From DATJLQ01 sp035509415 (GTDB lineage: Bacteria; Pseudomonadota; Alphaproteobacteria; JACZXZ01): DNA of 24,022 bases. Within the stretch, counting starts at the first letter, position 1. Each line of letters starts with the position of its first letter. The notes under the pieces were generated by a model. That model searched no databases. It was not told the origin of the DNA and worked only from the letters and a program-made list of their open reading frames with translations. A program made the position numbers and the translations under genes. Of the stretch, positions 1 through 7,651 are shown one piece after another. The DNA is taken from NCBI GenBank assembly GCA_035509415.1, contig DATJLQ010000170.1, positions 1 through 24,022 of the forward strand, written 5' to 3'.

Positions 1-428
1 CCGTCGGAATCGACCAGGCGCGCGTCGTAGCCGTTCCACATCTTGTCGTCGTAGAAGATATGGCCGAGCGCGTCCCATTGCGTGCCGCATTGGAGCGGCA
101 TCGAGACCGCGTCGTCGGCGTAGCGGATCTTCATGTGCTCCTGGGCGCCCGCAACCGCGTCGGTGCCGGTCGCGAGCATGGTGTGGATGGGATTGTGGCG
201 ATTGCCCCACAGGCCCTTTTGCGGCCCTTTGTTGTCGTAGTTGAGCGCGAGCGAGAAGACGCGCCCGGTCCTGATCAAGGATGCCGCGTGCTTGATCTCG
301 GCGGGGCCGACATAGTTCAGCGTGCCGAGCTCGTCGTCCGGCCCCCATTTGCCCCAGGATTTGAGCTTCTCCGCGGTGTTGCGGAGATGGGCCATGTCGA
401 AGCGCTTGGCGTCGTGGCGGCGCGGCAT
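1..428 (-). CDS. Cyclase family protein (kynurenine formamidase-like fold), 5' part only
   Basis: The gene runs off the left edge, so only about 142 N-terminal residues are visible. The start ATG is at 428 (reverse strand), preceded by a strong ribosome binding site, GGGAGGATCAA. The protein opens MPRRHDAKRFDMAHLRNTAE, and a segment WGKWGPDDELGTLNYV follows. The motif CGTQWDALGHIFYDDKMWNG near residue 120 matches the metal-binding region of the cyclase family (PF04199), in the subfamily with QWD where arylformamidases have HxD. Family members are metal-dependent hydrolases acting on small amides or lactones; the substrate here is unknown. The Gfo/Idh/MocA gene lies 106 bp upstream on the same strand and may be co-transcribed. 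Family assignment is fairly sure, specific function is not. Confidence 0.8.
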   Translation of the reverse strand, partial: MPRRHDAKRFDMAHLRNTAEKLKSWGKWGPDDELGTLNYVGPAEIKHAASLIRTGRVFSLALNYDNKGPQKGLWGNRHNPIHTMLATGTDAVAGAQEHMKIRYADDAVSMPLQCGTQWDALGHIFYDDKMWNGYDARLVDSD

Positions 429-534
429 TTGATCCTCCCTCGGGTACGCTTTCGCGGCGGTGTTTCGACGCGACTTTTGCCTTAGCTTTCCTTGACGCGG
501 TTTCGCGCGCAAGGGGCTTCTTGAGCGCGTCTCC

Positions 535-1530
535 CTATCCCTCGACCCGCACCGCCTCGCGCCGCTCGGCCGAGCGCACGATCGCCTCGAAGGCCGCGAT
601 GGTCGCGATCATCTCGTCTTCCGCGATCGGATAGGGTACCCGGCCCGCGCAGGCGTCGGCGAAGGCCTCGAGATTGGCGCGCGTCGCGTTGGCCGGCCCG
701 TAATCGCGCCGCGTGGGCTCGGCGCCCGCCAATGCGAGCTCGAGCGACCAGCCCTTGGGCGTCTCGGGATGCGCGAGGTCGCGCACTTCGGCCCAGCCGC
801 GCCGGCCGAAGATCGCGAAGCGTCCTTGGAACGGGGTCGCGAGCATCGCGTTGAGGAGGCTGTTGGCGCCGCTCTTGTGCACGACGAGTGCCCCGAGCGT
901 GTCGCCGTTCGAGAGCGCGCTGTCGAGCTGGCGCGCATTCGCGAGCACGTAATCGGCCGGCCCGAGCAAGCTCACCGCGAGATCGAGGAGATGGATGCCG
1001 GTGCCGGTCAGGGGGCCGGCGGGCGCTTCGGCCTTCGAGACGCGCCAATGGCCCGGTGCCGCGTTCGCGAGCTTGTCGTGGGAGAAATTGGCGTCGATCT
1101 GCATGAGCGTTCCGAGCGCACCCGCGCGCGCGAGACGCTGGAGCTCGGCGAGCGCCGGCTCGAAGCGCCGCTCGTGGCCGAGGCCGAGCACGCGGCCGTG
1201 CTTCCGGCAGGCCGCGATCGACGCCTCGGCGTCGCGCCGCGTGAGGGCGAGCGGCTTCTCGCAGAAGACATGCTTCCCCGCCGCCGCCGCGCGCACGACC
1301 TGCGCCGTGTGGAGCGTGTGGGGCGTGCAGAGGATCACCGCGTCGATCTTCGGGTCCGAAAGTACCGCGTCGAGGGCGCTCGCGAACGCCACGCCCGCGC
1401 GGCGCGCGATCTCGCCCGCCTTGGGATCGGGATCGACGATCGCGGCCACGCGCAGCTTCGCGTTGCCCTCGAGGGTGTTCAGGATGTTGCGGCCCCACCA
1501 GCCGAGGCCCACCAGCGCCGCGTTCAGCAT
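535..1530 (-). CDS. Gfo/Idh/MocA family NAD(P)-dependent oxidoreductase
   Basis: A protein of 331 residues, the usual length for the family. The N-terminal Rossmann fold has the dinucleotide-binding motif GLGWWG at residues 8-13 and an acidic residue after beta-2 (IVDPD, 31-35). The family signature EKP is at 91-93 (HVFCEKPLAL). A C-terminal alpha/beta domain contains GTGIHLLDL, which carries the family's catalytic Asp/His region. Such enzymes oxidise or reduce sugars, inositols or related polyols in the cytoplasm; the substrate cannot be read from the sequence. The start ATG at 1530 follows GGGAGGACG. The gene is divergent from the short-chain dehydrogenase at 1737, with a palindromic repeat element between them, and lies upstream of the cyclase-family gene. 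Confidence 0.88.
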   Translation of the reverse strand: MLNAALVGLGWWGRNILNTLEGNAKLRVAAIVDPDPKAGEIARRAGVAFASALDAVLSDPKIDAVILCTPHTLHTAQVVRAAAAGKHVFCEKPLALTRRDAEASIAACRKHGRVLGLGHERRFEPALAELQRLARAGALGTLMQIDANFSHDKLANAAPGHWRVSKAEAPAGPLTGTGIHLLDLAVSLLGPADYVLANARQLDSALSNGDTLGALVVHKSGANSLLNAMLATPFQGRFAIFGRRGWAEVRDLAHPETPKGWSLELALAGAEPTRRDYGPANATRANLEAFADACAGRVPYPIAEDEMIATIAAFEAIVRSAERREAVRVEG

Positions 1531-1561
1531 CGTCCTCCCGTTGCACCCGAAATGGCCCGAT

Positions 1562-1642
1562 CCGTCATGGCCGGGCCGTCCCGGCCATCCGCGTCTCTTT
1601 CATGCCAGTCATGGATGCCCGGAACAAGTCCGGGCATGACGG
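1562..1642. repeat. REP-like paired palindromic element (two hairpins, inverted)
   Basis: Two hairpins lie between divergent genes. The first has arms ATGGCCGGG (1567-1575) and CCCGGCCAT (1580-1588) with a 4-nt loop. The second has arms ATGCCCGGA (1615-1623) and TCCGGGCAT (1629-1637) with a 5-nt loop. The outer ends, CCGTCATG (1562-1569) and CATGACGG (1635-1642), are inverted copies of each other, so the whole unit is a bipartite mosaic like enterobacterial BIMEs. Similar GTCATGGCCGGG / CCCGGGCATGAC units are, from general knowledge, dispersed in many alphaproteobacterial genomes. It probably does not code for anything and may affect mRNA ends or supercoiling between the divergent promoters. 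Confidence 0.75.
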
Positions 1643-1736
1643 GGCGAGGTATTCTCGGGGCCTGGCCTGACGCGACCGAATTGAAGCGACGCGGACCTTC
1701 GCCTATCCTCAGCCGCGTCGAACGAGGGAGGATCCG

Positions 1737-2495
1737 ATGACATCGCAAGCGAAGGTCGCCTTGGTCACGGGGGCCGGGAGCGGCATCGGCAAGGCCGCGT
1801 CCCTGGCGCTCATGGAGGCGGGCTGGGACCTCGTGCTCGCCGGGCGCCGCAAGGAGCCCTTGGAGCAGGTCGCGGCCGAGGCGCGCGCGCACGCGGTACG
1901 CATCCTCGCGGTCCCGACCGACGTGCGCGATCCGGCCTCGATCAAGGCGCTGTTCGCCGCGACCAAGGAGCATTTCGGCCGCCTCGATCTCCTGTTCAAC
2001 AATGCGGGTATCGGCGCCGCCGCGGTGCCGCTCGAGGAGCTTTCCTTCGAGGCCTGGCAGGCGGTGGTCGAGACCAATCTCACCGCTCCCTTCCTCTGCA
2101 CCCAGGAAGCGATCAAGATCATGAAGAGCCAGGACCCGCGCGGCGGCCGCATCATCAACAACGGCTCGATCTCGGCGCACGTGCCGCGCCCGCGCTCGGT
2201 CGCCTACACCGCGACCAAGCACGCGATCACGGGGCTCACGCGCTCGACCGCGCTCGATTGCCGCGCCTACGACATCGATTGCGGCCAGATCGACATCGGC
2301 AACGCCGCGACCGAGATGACCGCGCGCATGAAGAAGGGCGTGCTGCAGGCGAACGGCACGACCGAGGTCGAGCCCACCATGGACGTGGCCGAGGTGGGGC
2401 GCATGATCGTGCACATGGCGTCGCTCCCGCTCGACGCCAACGTCCAGTTCGTCACCATCATGGCATCCAAGATGCCGTTCATCGGGCGCGGCTGA
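1737..2495 (+). CDS. SDR family NAD(P)-dependent oxidoreductase
   Basis: A classical short-chain dehydrogenase of 252 residues. The cofactor motif TGAGSGIG is at 11-18, the NNAG motif at 88-91, and the active site comprises Ser144/Ser146, Tyr157 and Lys161 in SVAYTATKHAITGL. Arg37-Arg38 after beta-2 (AGRRKE) suggests, but does not prove, a preference for NADP(H). The enzyme would interconvert an alcohol and a carbonyl in the cytoplasm; the substrate is unknown. The start ATG at 1737 follows GAGGGAGGATCCG. It is divergent from the Gfo/Idh/MocA gene and 237 bp upstream of the first transporter gene, with a possible hairpin and promoter in between, so it is probably not part of the purine operon. 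Confidence 0.9.
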   Translation: MTSQAKVALVTGAGSGIGKAASLALMEAGWDLVLAGRRKEPLEQVAAEARAHAVRILAVPTDVRDPASIKALFAATKEHFGRLDLLFNNAGIGAAAVPLEELSFEAWQAVVETNLTAPFLCTQEAIKIMKSQDPRGGRIINNGSISAHVPRPRSVAYTATKHAITGLTRSTALDCRAYDIDCGQIDIGNAATEMTARMKKGVLQANGTTEVEPTMDVAEVGRMIVHMASLPLDANVQFVTIMASKMPFIGRG

Positions 2496-2519
2496 GGCCG
2501 GGGACGCGGGCGCGGCCCC

Positions 2520-2536
2520 CGCCCAATATTTGGGCG
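2520..2536 (+). terminator. Possible weak hairpin after the SDR gene
   Basis: A 7-bp stem, CGCCCAA paired with TTGGGCG, around a TAT loop lies 25 bp after the SDR stop codon. No run of T follows, so intrinsic termination is uncertain; it may only mark the 3' end of the mRNA. Confidence 0.35.
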
Positions 2537-2553
2537 CCCTGTCCTTGGATTGC

Positions 2554-2583
2554 TTGACTCCGGCCCTGAGCCGTCGCGACAAT
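2554..2583 (+). promoter_or_regulatory. Candidate sigma-70 type promoter for transporter system A
   Basis: TTGACT (2554-2559, 5 of 6 consensus bases) and GACAAT (2578-2583, 4 of 6) are separated by 18 bp, about 150 bp ahead of the ATPase start at 2733. The position in the gap between the SDR gene and the first transporter gene fits, but the match is modest and has no experimental support. Confidence 0.35.
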
Positions 2584-2732
2584 CCTCGGCGATTCCGGCG
2601 CCTTGGCCGGCGCGCGCCGCGGGCGCCGGTCAACGCGCGGCGTGGCACGAAAATTGATTGTGGTTGAAGGCGTTCGCCGCCCATTCCACCTGGGTTCGTG
2701 GCGCGCGCTCCAGGGAAGGCCCCAGACCCCTC

Positions 2733-4349
2733 ATGCCCGCCGCCGCCGCAGAGACCACCCCCCTCCTCGCGCTCCGCGGCATCACCAAGCGCTTTCCCGG
2801 CTGCCTCGCGAACGACCATGTCGACCTCGAGGTGGGCCGGAACGAAATCCACGCGCTCCTGGGCGAGAACGGTGCCGGGAAGTCGACGCTGGTCAAGATC
2901 ATCTATGGTGTCATGAAGCCCGACGAGGGGAGCCTCTTCTGGCAGGGCGCACCCGTCGCGATCCTGAACCCGGCCTATGCGCGCCGGCTCGGCATCGGCA
3001 TGGTGTTCCAGCATTTCTCGCTGTTCGAGGCATTGACGGTGGCCGAGAACATCGCCCTCGGCCTCAACGACCGGAAGGAGCGCGCGGATTTGAGCGCGCG
3101 CATCGTCGAGATCTCGACCAATTACGGCCTGCCGCTCGACCCGGGGGCGGCCGTGCACGACCTTTCGGTCGGCGAGCGCCAGCGCATCGAGATCGTGCGT
3201 TGCCTGTTGCAGAAGCCGAAGCTCCTCATCATGGACGAGCCGACCTCGGTCTTGACGCCGCAGGAGGTCGAGAAGCTGTTCGCGGTGTTGCGGCGGCTGG
3301 CGTCCGAAGGCTGCTCGATCCTCTATATCAGCCACAAGCTCGAGGAAATCCGGGCGCTGTGCGAGCGCGCGACCATCATGCGCCTCGGCCGCGTCGTGGC
3401 GCGCGTGGACCCGCGCGCGAAGACCGCGAAAGAGCTTGCCGAGCTGATGATCAGCGCCGAGCTCAAGCCCGCGTCCCAGCGCCGCGCGGCGCCGGTGGGC
3501 GGTGCGCCGCGCCTCGCGGTCGAGCGGCTCACCATCCGCTCGACGCACCAGTTCGGCACCGACTTGAAGGAAGTGTCGCTTTCGGTCGCGGGCGGCGAGA
3601 TCGTCGGCATCGCGGGCATCGCGGGGAACGGCCAGACCGAGCTCATGGACGCGCTGTCGGGCGAGGTGCCGGCCGAGCGGCCCGAGACCGTGCTCCTCGA
3701 CGGTGTCGCGGCCGGCCATATGGGCCCACGCGAGCGGAGGAAGCTCGGCGGCTGCTTCGTGCCCGAGGAGCGCCACGGCCATGGCGCGGTGATCGCCATG
3801 ACGCTCGCCGAGAACGCGTTCCTCTCGGCCAATGTGCGCCACGCGCTCGCGCGCCTCGGCATCGTCGACAAGCCGCGCACGGTCGAGTTCACGCGCGGCA
3901 TCATCGAGCGCTTCGACGTGCGCACCACGGGGCCGCACGCGGAGGCGCGCTCGCTCTCGGGCGGCAATCTGCAGAAGTTCCTGGTCGGGCGCGAGGTGCA
4001 GCAGAATCCGAGCGTGCTGGTGATCAACCAGCCGACCTGGGGCGTCGATGCGGGGGCCACGCTCGCGATCTACGAGGCGATCGTGAAGCTTGCCGAGGGC
4101 GGCACCGCCGTCCTCATCATTTCCCAGGATCTCGACGAGATTTTCCTCTTGTGCGACCGCATCATGGTGATCGCGGGCGGCCGGCTCTCGCCCTCGATCC
4201 CGGTCAAGGAGGCGACCATCGAGCAGATCGGCCTCCTCATGGGTGGCACAAGCCAGGGCGGCAGCACGAGCCAGAGTGGCGGCACGAGTCAGGGCGGCGC
4301 GGCTGCGCCGGGTGCGAAGGAGCCCGAGGGTGAGCGCCGTGCTGTTTAG
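2733..4349 (+). CDS. BMP-type (nucleoside/nucleobase) ABC importer, twin-domain ATPase, system A
   Basis: A tandem ATPase of 538 residues, typical of the importer class that pairs with BMP binding proteins (as in YufO/NupA). Domain 1 has Walker A GENGAGKST, signature LSVGERQRIEI, Walker B LLIMDEPTS and switch histidine in ISHKLEEI. Domain 2 is degenerate: GIAGNGQTE lacks GKS/T, signature LSGGNLQKF is intact, VLVINQPTWGVD has Gln for the catalytic Glu, and ISQDLDEI has Gln for the switch His. Hydrolysis at one composite site is therefore expected. The ATG at 2733 is chosen because conserved homology starts just after it (LLALRGITKRFPG); the frame is open upstream to a TTG at 2658, but that extension looks non-native. 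The C-terminus carries a Gly/Thr/Ser/Gln repeat tail. It overlaps the permease start by 20 bp. Confidence 0.93.
   Translation: MPAAAAETTPLLALRGITKRFPGCLANDHVDLEVGRNEIHALLGENGAGKSTLVKIIYGVMKPDEGSLFWQGAPVAILNPAYARRLGIGMVFQHFSLFEALTVAENIALGLNDRKERADLSARIVEISTNYGLPLDPGAAVHDLSVGERQRIEIVRCLLQKPKLLIMDEPTSVLTPQEVEKLFAVLRRLASEGCSILYISHKLEEIRALCERATIMRLGRVVARVDPRAKTAKELAELMISAELKPASQRRAAPVGGAPRLAVERLTIRSTHQFGTDLKEVSLSVAGGEIVGIAGIAGNGQTELMDALSGEVPAERPETVLLDGVAAGHMGPRERRKLGGCFVPEERHGHGAVIAMTLAENAFLSANVRHALARLGIVDKPRTVEFTRGIIERFDVRTTGPHAEARSLSGGNLQKFLVGREVQQNPSVLVINQPTWGVDAGATLAIYEAIVKLAEGGTAVLIISQDLDEIFLLCDRIMVIAGGRLSPSIPVKEATIEQIGLLMGGTSQGGSTSQSGGTSQGGAAAPGAKEPEGERRAV
4245..4298 (+). repeat. Three in-frame 18-bp tandem repeats in the ATPase C-terminus
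   Basis: Three consecutive 18-bp units (4245-4262, 4263-4280, 4281-4298) encode GTSQGG, STSQSG and GTSQGG. Because 18 is a multiple of three, copy-number change would lengthen or shorten the tail without a frameshift. The repeat sits just upstream of the GTG start of the permease gene. Confidence 0.85.
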
Positions 4350-5439
4350 GTTCGAGCCGCGCGGCGAGCGCTCGACGCTCTGGGTCTACGGCTCGCCGGT
4401 GCTCGCGATTCTGCTCACCATCGTCTCGACCGGCATCATCTTCGCCGCCATGGGCCAGCCGCCGGCGCGCGCGGTCTATACTTTCCTGGTCGAGCCACTG
4501 GTGGGCCCGAGCGGAATCTCCGCACTCCTGGTCAAGGCCTCGCCCCTCATCATGATGGGCGCCGGTCTCTCGGTCTGCTACCGCGCCAATGTGTGGAACA
4601 TCGGCTGCGAGGGGCAATTCACCCTCGGTGCCATCTTCGCGGGCGGCCTCGCGATCGCCATGCCCGACGCGTCCTTCTGGTTCCTGTTCCCGGCCATGAT
4701 CCTGTTCGGGTGCCTCGGCGGCATGTTCTGGGCCGGGATCGTCGCCTGGCTGCGCACGCGCTTCAACGCCAACGAAATCCTGACCAGCCTGATGCTGACC
4801 TACGTGGCGCAACTCCTGTTGATCTATCTCGTGACCGGACCCTGGCGCGACCCGAAGGGCTTCGGCTTCCCGCAGACCGCCCTCTTCTCCGACAGCGCCA
4901 CCGCCCCCATCCTGTTCGCCCACACCAACATCCATCTCGGCTGCCTGTTCGCGCCGCTCTTGGCGATCGCGGCATGGCTGGTGCTTTCGAAATCGACCCT
5001 GGGGTTCCAGCTCCGCGTCGTGGGCCAGGCGCCGCGCGCGGCGCGCTTCGGCGGCTTCAGCGAGGCGCGCCTCATCTGGATTGCGCTCCTGATCAGCGGC
5101 GGGCTCGCGGGCCTCGCGGGCATGTTCGAGGTGTCGGGCGCGATCGGCCAGCTCACCACGACAATCTCGCCCGGCTACGGCTTCACCGCGGTGATCGTCG
5201 CCTTCTTGGGCCGGCTCCATCCGGTGGGTGCCATCTTCGCGGGCCTGCTACTGGCGCTCTCCTATCTCGGCGGCAATTCGGCCCAGATCGATCTCGGCAT
5301 GCCCAACGCGGTGACCGGGATCTTCCAGGGCATCCTGCTGTTCTATCTCCTCGGCTGCGACATCCTCATTCTTTATCGCCTGAAGCGCACGGGCACCCAA
5401 GCGCAGACGGCGAAGCTCGCCGAGGGGGCGGCCGAATGA
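4330..5439 (+). CDS. BMP-type ABC importer permease 1, system A
   Basis: A hydrophobic protein of 369 residues from the branched-chain/ribose/nucleoside permease family (PF02653). An N-terminal membrane segment (VLAILLTIVSTGIIFAAMG) is followed by about eight further hydrophobic stretches. The motif CYRANVWNIGCEGQFTLGA is characteristic of the NupB/YufP-type permease and contacts the ATPase partner. The GTG start at 4330 is chosen because AAGGAG (4317-4322) lies 7 nt upstream and the product then has the family's normal N-terminus; the frame stays open further upstream but only as a shadow of the ATPase tail. It overlaps the ATPase gene by 20 bp and the next permease by 4 bp (ATGA), showing translational coupling. 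It forms half of the inner-membrane channel. Confidence 0.9.
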   Translation: MSAVLFRFEPRGERSTLWVYGSPVLAILLTIVSTGIIFAAMGQPPARAVYTFLVEPLVGPSGISALLVKASPLIMMGAGLSVCYRANVWNIGCEGQFTLGAIFAGGLAIAMPDASFWFLFPAMILFGCLGGMFWAGIVAWLRTRFNANEILTSLMLTYVAQLLLIYLVTGPWRDPKGFGFPQTALFSDSATAPILFAHTNIHLGCLFAPLLAIAAWLVLSKSTLGFQLRVVGQAPRAARFGGFSEARLIWIALLISGGLAGLAGMFEVSGAIGQLTTTISPGYGFTAVIVAFLGRLHPVGAIFAGLLLALSYLGGNSAQIDLGMPNAVTGIFQGILLFYLLGCDILILYRLKRTGTQAQTAKLAEGAAE

Positions 5440-6359
5440 GCTTCTTCCTGCAAAGCTTCCTCGTGAGCGTGATCGCGGCCTCCACGCCCCTTCTCCTCGC
5501 CGCGACCGGCGAACTCGTGGCGGAGAAGTCGGGCGTGCTCAATCTCGGCGTCGAGGGCATGATGCTGGTGGGCGCCATCGCGGGCTTCGCGACCGCGCAC
5601 TCGACCGGCAATCCCTTCCTCGGCGTCATCGCCGCCATCTTCGCCGGGGGCGCCATGGCACTCATCTTCGGGTTCCTGACCTTGACCATGCTCGCGAACC
5701 AGATCGCGACGGGCCTGGCGCTGACCATCTTCGGGCGCGGCTTCAGCGCGCTCATGGGCGCGGGCTTCGTCGGCATCGCGGCCCCCACGCTGCCGAAGCT
5801 CAAGGTGCCGCTTTTGACCGAGCTCCCGTTCATCGGCCCGGTCCTCTTCGGCCACGACATTCTGATCTATTTCTCGTTCGTGGCCCTCGCCGCGACCGGC
5901 TGGTTCCTCTACCGCACGCACGCGGGGTTGATTCTCCGCGCGGTCGGCGATTCCCACGATGCGGCGCACGCGATCGGCTATCCCGTGATCCGCATCCGCT
6001 ACGCGGCGGCGATGTTCGGGGGCGCCATGGCGGGGCTCGCGGGCGCCTACATGTCGCTTTCCTACAGCCCGCTCTGGGCCGAGGACATGACCGCGGGGCG
6101 CGGCTGGATCGCGCTCGCCCTCGTGGTGTTCTCCGCCTGGCGCCCGGCCTGGCTTCTGGGCGGTGCCTATCTTTTCGGCGGCATCATGTATCTCTCGCTC
6201 TATGTGCAGGGGCTGGGCGTTCCGATCCCGTCGCCCTTCGTCTCGTCGCTGCCTTATCTCGGCACCGTGCTCGTGCTGGTGATCATCTCGCGCGACCGGC
6301 GCCGCATCCGCCTCAATCAGCCCGCGAGCCTCGGACGGCCGTTCCACGCGACGGCGTGA
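5436..6359 (+). CDS. BMP-type ABC importer permease 2, system A
   Basis: A polytopic membrane protein of 307 residues from the NupC/YufQ-type branch of PF02653. It starts at the ATGA overlap with permease 1. The N-terminal region has TPLLLAATGELVAEKSGVLN followed by LGVEGMMLVGA, the diagnostic motif of this second permease, and its hydrophobic helices run to about residue 290. It would pair with permease 1 in the inner membrane, driven by the twin ATPase. The gene ends 152 bp before the binding-protein gene; that gap contains a small hairpin and a fresh strong ribosome binding site, so the binding protein can be made in excess. Confidence 0.92.
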   Translation: MSFFLQSFLVSVIAASTPLLLAATGELVAEKSGVLNLGVEGMMLVGAIAGFATAHSTGNPFLGVIAAIFAGGAMALIFGFLTLTMLANQIATGLALTIFGRGFSALMGAGFVGIAAPTLPKLKVPLLTELPFIGPVLFGHDILIYFSFVALAATGWFLYRTHAGLILRAVGDSHDAAHAIGYPVIRIRYAAAMFGGAMAGLAGAYMSLSYSPLWAEDMTAGRGWIALALVVFSAWRPAWLLGGAYLFGGIMYLSLYVQGLGVPIPSPFVSSLPYLGTVLVLVIISRDRRRIRLNQPASLGRPFHATA

Positions 6360-6447
6360 GCGGCGCCGGCGCACGCAGGGCGGGTGCTTGATTTTGAATT
6401 CGCGCGGGCGCACGCTCGGCTCATGTGCCTTGCGCGCGGGCGAGGGG

Positions 6448-6465
6448 GCCGGATGCACGTCCGGC
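6448..6465 (+). other. Small hairpin in the leader of the system A binding-protein gene
   Basis: GCCGGA and TCCGGC form a perfect 6-bp stem with a 6-nt loop, 46 bp before the ATG at 6512. Intercistronic hairpins in transporter operons often protect the binding-protein mRNA; that role is an inference here. Confidence 0.35.
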
Positions 6466-6511
6466 GGCCCGCGGGAAACCGGCAAGGAGCTCGTAACCAG
6501 AGGAGGCATTC

Positions 6512-7594
6512 ATGGATCGTCGGACCTTCAACAAGATCTTGGGCTCGAGCCTCGCGGCCGCGTCGATGCCGGGCCTGATCGGCCGCGCGCGCGCCGCCGA
6601 GCCGCTCAAGGTCGGCTTCGTCTATCTCGGCCCGGTGGGGGATTTCGGCTGGACCTACCAGCACGATATCGGGCGCAAGGAAGTGGTCGCGAAGTACGGC
6701 GACGCGGTCAAGACGACCTACGTCGAGAACGTGCCCGAGACGGCGGACAGCGAGCACGTCATCAACGATCTCGCGGCCAAGGGCAACAAGCTCATCTTCA
6801 CCACCTCGTTCGGCTACATGAACTACACGCTCAAGGTGGCGAAGCAGTATCCGGACGTCTATTTCGAGCATTGCACCGGCTACAAGCGCGCGAAGAACGT
6901 CTCGACCTACAACATCCGCTTCTACCAGGGCCGCTACGTCCAGGGCGTCATCGCGGGCAAGCTCACCAAGACCGGCACCGCCGGCTACATCGGCTCGATC
7001 CCGGTGCCCGAGGTGGTCATGGGCATGGACGCGTTCCTCTTGGGCATGCGCAGCGTCAATCCCAAGGGCAAGCTCAAATTCATCATGATCAATTCCTGGT
7101 ACGATCCGGGGAAGGAAGGCGACGCGTGCAAGGCCCTCATCGACCAGGGCTGCGACATCATCACCCAACACACGGACTCCCCCGCTCCGCTCCAGGTGTG
7201 CGAGAGCAAGGGCATCAAGGCGTTCGGCGAGGCGACCGACATGGCGAAGTTCGCACCCCATACCGAGCTCAGCGCCAACGTCAACGAATGGGGCCCCTAC
7301 TACGTCAAGCGCGTCAAGGACGTGATGGACGGCACCTGGACGAGCACCGACACCTGGGGCGGCTTCAAGGAGGGCCTGCTGCGCATGTCGCCCTTCTCGA
7401 ACATGCCCGACGACGTGAAGAAGCTCGCCCAAGCGACCGTCGACGACATTTCGAGCGGCAAGAACAAGATCTTCGTCGGTCCGCTGGTCGACCAGTCGGG
7501 CAAGACCTTCCTGCCCGCGGGCCAGGTGATGGATGACGGCACGCTTTCGGGCCTGCAGACGCTCGTCGACGGAGTCGAAGGCAAGCTGAGCTGA
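6512..7594 (+). CDS. BMP family ABC transporter substrate-binding protein, system A (Tat-exported)
   Basis: A periplasmic binding protein of 360 residues from the BMP (PnrA-like, PF02608) family. The N-terminus DRRTFNKILGSSLAAASM followed by a small-residue stretch ending ARAA looks like a twin-arginine signal with cleavage near residue 29; there is no lipobox cysteine. The mature protein begins LKVGFVYLGPVGDFGWTYQH, where the GDFGW segment is the typical ligand-pocket loop. Later family landmarks are FTTSFGYMNY, GRYVQGVIAGKLTK and the C-terminal GGFKEGLLRMSPF. The start ATG follows AGAGGAGG. With the purine genes downstream, a purine base or nucleoside is the likely ligand; this is inference from family and context. 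A strong hairpin follows the stop codon. Confidence 0.93.
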   Translation: MDRRTFNKILGSSLAAASMPGLIGRARAAEPLKVGFVYLGPVGDFGWTYQHDIGRKEVVAKYGDAVKTTYVENVPETADSEHVINDLAAKGNKLIFTTSFGYMNYTLKVAKQYPDVYFEHCTGYKRAKNVSTYNIRFYQGRYVQGVIAGKLTKTGTAGYIGSIPVPEVVMGMDAFLLGMRSVNPKGKLKFIMINSWYDPGKEGDACKALIDQGCDIITQHTDSPAPLQVCESKGIKAFGEATDMAKFAPHTELSANVNEWGPYYVKRVKDVMDGTWTSTDTWGGFKEGLLRMSPFSNMPDDVKKLAQATVDDISSGKNKIFVGPLVDQSGKTFLPAGQVMDDGTLSGLQTLVDGVEGKLS

Positions 7595-7621
7595 GCTGAG
7601 CTCGCCGGAACAAGTCTCGGC

Positions 7622-7651
7622 GCGGCATGTCCCGGAAACGGGGCATGCCGC
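7622..7651 (+). terminator. Strong hairpin after the system A binding-protein gene
   Basis: GCGGCATGTCCC (7622-7633) pairs with GGGGCATGCCGC (7640-7651): a 12-bp stem with one G-T pair and a 6-nt loop, 27 bp after the stop codon. No T-run follows. It could be a terminator or an mRNA 3'-stabiliser; either would separate systems A and B. Confidence 0.6.

Noticed and set aside
2658..2732. TTG-initiated extension of the system A ATPase
   Set aside because: The 25 extra residues are unlike the family and there is no ribosome binding site; the ATG at 2733 lies just before the conserved start.
1524..3938. Minus-strand open frame of about 800 codons across the SDR and ATPase genes
   Set aside because: It runs antisense through two clear plus-strand genes and the repeat between genes, has low-complexity composition and no domain.
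7585..7602. GCTGA tandem run over the stop codon of the system A binding protein
   Set aside because: Only three to four 5-bp copies; it yields spare stop codons but looks like chance or slippage of no clear function.
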